DNA of 64,000 nucleotides from Macrotrachela quadricornifera (lineage: Eukaryota > Rotifera > Eurotatoria > Philodinida > Philodinidae): contig JAJEKB010021796.1 of assembly GCA_022393335.1 (NCBI GenBank), positions 1-64,000 on the forward strand, written 5' to 3'. How positions within the stretch are numbered: position 1 is the first letter of the stretch; each line of letters starts with the position of its first letter. The position numbers and the translations under genes are program-made. Under the pieces are notes generated by a model, which had not been told where the DNA came from, made no database searches, and saw only the letters and a program-made list of their open reading frames with translations. Of this stretch, positions 59,211 to 64,000 are shown piece after piece.

Positions 59211-60333
59211 AAACTTCACCCAGGTCATCCAAAACCACCGCTTTTACAATTCTCCATAAAATGACAGAATTTATTGTGAATTCGAGACTGTCTCTCTCCT
59301 ACTATCGCTTAACCTCATGAAATGTGGGTTCGAGTTAAAGAAGCGACCGCCGGCGTGTATGAACAACACTCTACGTCTGAATACTCTTTGTGTATTTGGT
59401 CTCGATTGTGGCTGACGTCTTCTAAGTTTTCTAGGCATATTCTCTGATTTCAAAGGAGATTGAAAGGGAGTTAGTGCCACAAACAGCAACGAACGACAAT
59501 GGCTTGGGTGAACTGTCATCTGGGTGATGAATAACTGCATCTCTGTCATCCTAATGCATTTTATCTAACTCATGACCAGTGTCACCAAGTGTCAATACAG
59601 TTCTACTTGATCCATTGGGAGGTCGAGGAGGAACTATACGATTACTAGAGTTGGGTAGCATCTTGCATAGGCTTCACTTCACTCCAGTTCTCTTCCTGTA
59701 TCAAACGGTATGGAGTGGAAGATACGAGTATGGACCTTCTTCTGCTGCTTTTTCACAAGGAGCACACAGATGTACCATAGAGATGGTGAAGAGTACAGAA
59801 AAAAAATCAGATTTATACACTCTAACCTAAATTCTCATATCGTAGAGTAGATGCAACTAACTGTGTCAACTTATGCACGGCGAGAAAAACCCCGTTGCAG
59901 ATAGAAAAGTTTAAAATAACTCGTTCTCCATCACGTACCTCCGCTAATATGTATATATTTTGTATTCAGCATTTTCAGACACAGCTGCGATACGATTCAT
60001 ATACTAAAAAAAAAACTAATACGCACCTAATCTGTCAATAATTGAATTATTAGGACACAAACGACTATAAGAACGAAAAATAACAACATACGAGCAATGA
60101 AAAACATAGTATATAATCGATTCGTTCGATTTTCATTTCAATGGTTTTTAATTCAATCAAATAAAGAAATAGTATAACATGCATCATATTATCATTTCAA
60201 TGATAAATCTACAGATAAAAACAAATTACTACCAATATGTCATCATTCTTTTCGTTTTCTTTAACATATAAATCATTTTCATCTTATAATAGTTGATAGA
60301 AACTTTTATCAGCTTCTTTCTTTTATATTTATT

Positions 60334-60936
60334 ATGCAAATTACACATGTTACCCGTGGAATATTTTCGTTTATCAATAAGAAACGTTCAGTTTTTATTG
60401 GTGCTATACTTTTTCTTATATTAATATCAATCCTTTTTATTAATTCTTCTAAAAATACTTATTTTATTGAATCATACAACATTCGACTTTTTCATCGTAA
60501 TAATATTCCTAAATCAACTCGTATATTATGTTTAATATTAACAGCACCTCAAAAATTTCTTACACGTGCCAAAGCTGTTAATCAAACATGGGCACCACGT
60601 TGTACACGTTATTTCTTTATAACAGAATATAAACGATACGAAATACTACCTAAAGAACTTGAATTTTCAAAAAAAATTCCTATTGCACCAATTAAACATA
60701 TTCGATTTGGTTATGATCATTTAACAAAAAAATCCAGATTAGCTCTTTTATTTGCATATGAAAATTATTTTAATGATTTTGATTGGTTTATTAAAGCAGA
60801 TGACGATACATATTTAATTGTTGATAACTTGAAAGCATTTTTAAGTGAACAAAATTCATCAGAACCTGTGACATTTGGATATAATTTTAAGGTAATCAAC
60901 ATTATTCTTCTTTCACCGTACAATTCAAAGAGTTGA
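60334..60936 (+). CDS. Truncated C1GALT1-like open frame, copy E (first exon retained)
   Basis: The first coding exon (60334-60891) is open: MQITHVTRGIFSFINKKRSV, anchor (FIGAILFLILISILFI), RILCLILTAPQKFLTRAKAV, NQTWAPRCTRYFFITEY, GYDHLTKKSRLALLFAYENY, WFIKADDDTYLIVDNLKAFL, EPVTFGYNFK. The unspliced frame continues with VINIILLSPYNSKS and stops (200 residues), almost the same tail as in copy D. From the middle of this exon through the intron and pseudo-exons it is very similar to D, yet its N-terminal third and upstream DNA are unrelated to D. The anchor and DDD site are kept; the second catalytic half is lost. Function, if any, is unknown. Confidence 0.6.
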   Translation: MQITHVTRGIFSFINKKRSVFIGAILFLILISILFINSSKNTYFIESYNIRLFHRNNIPKSTRILCLILTAPQKFLTRAKAVNQTWAPRCTRYFFITEYKRYEILPKELEFSKKIPIAPIKHIRFGYDHLTKKSRLALLFAYENYFNDFDWFIKADDDTYLIVDNLKAFLSEQNSSEPVTFGYNFKVINIILLSPYNSKS

Positions 60937-61358
60937 ATTTTTTATTTTTCTCAATACTTTATGTTAATGACAAACTAAACCATGATGTAAATCAGAAATT
61001 CAAAAAAACAAAACATCTTTATAGATTCTATATTAAAGAAATGATAGATAAAAATATTTAATCTTCTATACGATGATTTAAAAAAACTCAGTATAGAATA
61101 CAATTTGGATAATACTTCGAAGCATATTCGATTTATAAGGCACTATAGTTTTGAAGAATATATATTTGTACCATTCGTGATATTATCGAAATAGATATTT
61201 TTTAATATGAAAAATAAAAAGAAGTTTGATTTTATATAGCAGATTAAAAGAAAAATCTTTTTTAGTCTATATAACTATATTTGTTGGTTATTTCCTAATA
61301 ACTATATGTATCATTATTTGAAAAATGAACTAAAACAGAACTAATCGTTGTGTATTAG

Positions 61359-61795
61359 CAAACGAACTATAATAAAGTATTTTATGCATTAAATCGAGAA
61401 CTTCTCCGACATATCTCATGAAACTCATAAAAATCTAATATTAATATGTTGTAAAGGTGGTGATAATGGGATTTTTAAAATAATTAAATGTCTTCATACT
61501 AAAGATGTTTATTCAGACAAATCATTAGAAAAACAAAACGAGAATTTTTTTATCTATTTATATTTCAAACTCGTTTTACTAATGGTTCAGTAACATCTTG
61601 ACTTTTCTGAATTTCTAAAAATCTAGTTGAAAGTGTAAAGAAGATTGTAAAAATGATCTATTTTTATAAAATATTCATTTGATTTCTGTTTTAGCATTAG
61701 AATTAGTGTAATGATGAATCTATTTCCTTCTATTGTACTAAAGTTGACGAACAATATCTGATAGATTTTTACTTTATAGAGTTGGATTAACATCG
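61359..61795 (+). pseudogene. Decayed exons 2 and 3 of glycosyltransferase copy E
   Basis: 61359-61634 and about 61695-61795 match the decayed exons of copy D closely, including the CAT TAG stop at the start of exon 3 and loss of the GGASYV region, plus a few private changes (for example loss of a base in the AAACAAAACGAG stretch). The lesions therefore predate the D/E duplication or were spread by conversion. Confidence 0.8.
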
Positions 61796-64000
61796 AATGA
61801 TGTGTCATGAGATTATTTTGAATATAGTCTTAGAACTTTTTATTTATAAGACATGTGATTTGTAATAAATTTTTTTATTATCAAAATTCTATCGAGTGTT
61901 CTAAAGAAAAAATATGCATAATTTTAGTGTTGAATAATTCATAATCAAGATTTATTTTGCTTGAAAAATGTCATAATCGTGAAAGAATAAAATACTTTGT
62001 ATTTATATATATATATATAAATACTTTAGAATATTATTTCAAAATTAATGTTAAGAAGCGAATTTTTATTTATTTTAAATAGTATATTCAATTTAAAAGA
62101 AAACAATTCTCTTGATGTATTATAACTTGTTTTTATTAGAAAGCAGATTTTATTTATGTTCTTATGAATCATTGAAATATTAATAAAACAAGTCAAAATA
62201 TGTAGAATTATATTCAATATTTGAATAATGTATATTATTTTTTCGTATATATTATATAAGGATTTATATCGTATACACTTATATTTTTATAAAGCTGCGT
62301 GACCTTTTTTTTTCAAAAAACCTGTATTGATAAATGTAATGCATTCAATGATGGATCACTTGTCCTAATAATTATTATGTCAACATATTATATTTTTCAT
62401 ATTTTTTTTTTGGATTCTACAAGTAAATAGTATAATTGATCGAAGCATAATATGTCGATCATATTTCTATTCATAATAGAAAGTTTGAATATAAATAGTA
62501 TTGATGGTTTTTTTCGTAAAATCCTTAAAAGGTTTTAACATTATACATATATCCTGTTATTTCCTTCAATTTCTGCTAATAACACATTGGCTATTGATCC
62601 TTTTGATAAATAACTATTATGTTATCCACCTTCTTATATAGGATATTTTGAAAGCCGTAATCACTAATCGAATACATGAAACTTTCTTACTGATCAAGAA
62701 TAATCTAATAATTGTTTGTTTTCTGAGAGAGAGACCGGTTATTCGTTTCTATATTTCAAGACAAAATCTATAAATACAGTCGTATATACCGTTTTTAGAT
62801 AATTATTCCAAATTTTATCGTTATTATGAACTTTAAATTATCATAATTTCTTGTAAATGTTTTACAACTATTCTTTGAAATTCTTTTTTGAAGGATTGTC
62901 TAGTTGCCACATCTTTGAGGAATGGTTTATTCCTGAGATAGTCAGAATTTTGATAACTACTAAAAGGAGGATATAGGAGAATTTCATGAATTTTATTCTT
63001 AATAGGCATGATATTATTAGATTCTTTCTATAATAATATACCAGAACGAGTGACAAAAAAGCATTTGAAAGAAACGGTAATAATTTAAAAGACATAATAA
63101 CGATAAAAATTGGAGTAATTATATATAAAAAGGCTATAAACAACTCTGTTATTGAAAAAAAAAGTAAGTTTTACTATTACAACTAGTGGTAATGGACTTT
63201 CGACAGTATTTATAAACTTCATCTGTTGGATTAAAAATTTGAAGAAAGTTTATTGAATTAACTTGATCATTAACAAAATCCTATGCACTTGTTAATCAAT
63301 CGTGACTTTTGAGACATTTTGTATATCAAATATAATAGATGATTTTATCTTAGATATTTCGATGTTTATACATACAAAAGAAATATGACTATAAGATTTG
63401 TCAACAGTAACATATATACAGTATACGAAAATCCATATATATATATAGGAAGACAGCCCTAAACGTGCTGCATCTTTTGGTATATTTACATTGAATGTCA
63501 AATACAGTTTAAAGTATAAAATGTGTATTAGAAGGGAAAGTGACAACATTTATTTTTACATACACCAGGTGTCCATAATGTTATAATATGTTTCTATTTC
63601 ACGTATATCTGGGCTTAGATAAATGATAAATAGTTGAATTTTTTTTGGCCAAAAGATACGCCATGAAAAACTATAAAAACTGTATAATCATGTTTCCTTT
63701 TACCGGTTTTGATGATTTTTCTTATATTCAAAATGAACAACTTACATAACGATGTTGCTTCCTATCATTTCTGAAAATACTTAGAGGACTTTCTAATCTG
63801 GTATAGGATTTTCTCTATCGAATTTTGTAGAGCTTGTGATGACATATCTTTTAAAAGAAAAACCAATATTCCAACATATTTTGTAGCATCGAAAGTGCCA
63901 CTAAAATGTAAGCTATTTATTTTGAGTATAAAAAAATTACCAGAACAGGTAAAAAAGAATTCGATCATATAGTTGTTGTTAAGCTTTTCACAATCCATCT
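61796..64000. other. Gene-poor right end
   Basis: About 2.2 kb. Homology to the D copy ends near 61,925. A TATATATATATA run lies at about 62,006. Three minus-strand frames (62868-63143, 63292-63549, 63765-63998) have somewhat protein-like composition with hydrophobic stretches, but none shows a known motif; they might be exons of a divergent gene entering from beyond the window or chance. Confidence 0.35.

Larger units (their letters stand above)
54393..60333. other. 5.9-kb gene-free spacer between copies D and E
   Basis: No protein family or RNA gene recognised. Contains a head-to-head minisatellite (about 56,580-57,240), a large foldback (57680-58511), and a less AT-rich patch (58,530-59,830) with a weak direct repeat. 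Frames of 60-100 codons occur but lack any recognisable motif. Confidence 0.5.

Noticed and set aside
59320..59340. GGGTTCGAGTT resembling a tRNA/SINE B box
   Set aside because: The flanking bases do not form a T-arm stem and no A box lies at the right distance on either strand.
62868..63998. Series of minus-strand frames that might be exons of a membrane protein
   Set aside because: Hydrophobic runs are common in AT-rich DNA; no conserved motif or consistent splice joints could be defended, so only mentioned as uncertain.

Overview
The window is eukaryotic nuclear DNA: very AT-rich, with dense protein-coding genes split by short GT-AG introns (mostly about 45-90 nt, a few of 400-1,000 nt). 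Recognisable products (CNOT7/8-type deadenylase, SGT1, mL64/GADD45GIP1, CHIC, SND1/Tudor-SN, a calcyphosin-like EF-hand protein, a DNAJB1-type Hsp40, C1GALT1-like glycosyltransferases) indicate a small invertebrate metazoan. AT-richness, tiny introns and tandem divergent paralogs would fit a bdelloid rotifer, but that is inference; no marker gene in the window proves it.

Left part (1-34,400) is ordinary, gene-dense and mostly single-copy. In order: CNOT7/8-like deadenylase (+), TPR-less SGT1 (+), small RS-rich protein (-), unknown protein with an odd splice site (-), mitochondrial ribosomal protein mL64 (+), CHIC-family palmitoylated protein (+), SND1 only 170 bp behind it (+), a dual-specificity phosphatase (+), a Nudix hydrolase of the thiamine-pyrophosphokinase-related type (-), an intronless BAR-SH3 protein (-), two unrecognised proteins (-, -), a calcyphosin-like EF-hand protein (+), a 1,090-residue low-complexity tail-anchored protein (+), and a DNAJB-type co-chaperone (+) with a long heat-shock-element array upstream.

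Right part (34,400-64,000) is gene-poor and accessory in character. It begins with almost 5 kb without genes and then carries five copies (A-E) of a core-1 beta-1,3-galactosyltransferase-like (GT31) gene, all on the + strand at about 39.3, 42.5, 48.5, 53.0 and 60.3 kb. A, B and C have complete three-part catalytic genes. D and E keep an open, DDD-motif-containing first coding exon, but their second and third exons are decayed with shared disabling changes. A and C form a segmental duplication of about 3 kb; A also carries patches identical to B, including a whole 60-nt intron, which points to gene conversion. The spacers are filled with repeats: a pogo/Tigger-like DNA transposon relic with TIRs and TA target site, a Tc1-like inverted-repeat element, two further foldback structures, a 21-bp tandem repeat, and a head-to-head minisatellite of about 33-35 bp period.

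The most interesting signals are the half-gene glycosyltransferase copies with a sharp conservation boundary inside the exon, the conversion mosaic in the cluster, the strictly phased heat-shock element in front of the Hsp40 gene, a probable GT-TG intron, and a CHIC-SND1 arrangement that looks like an operon resolved by trans-splicing.
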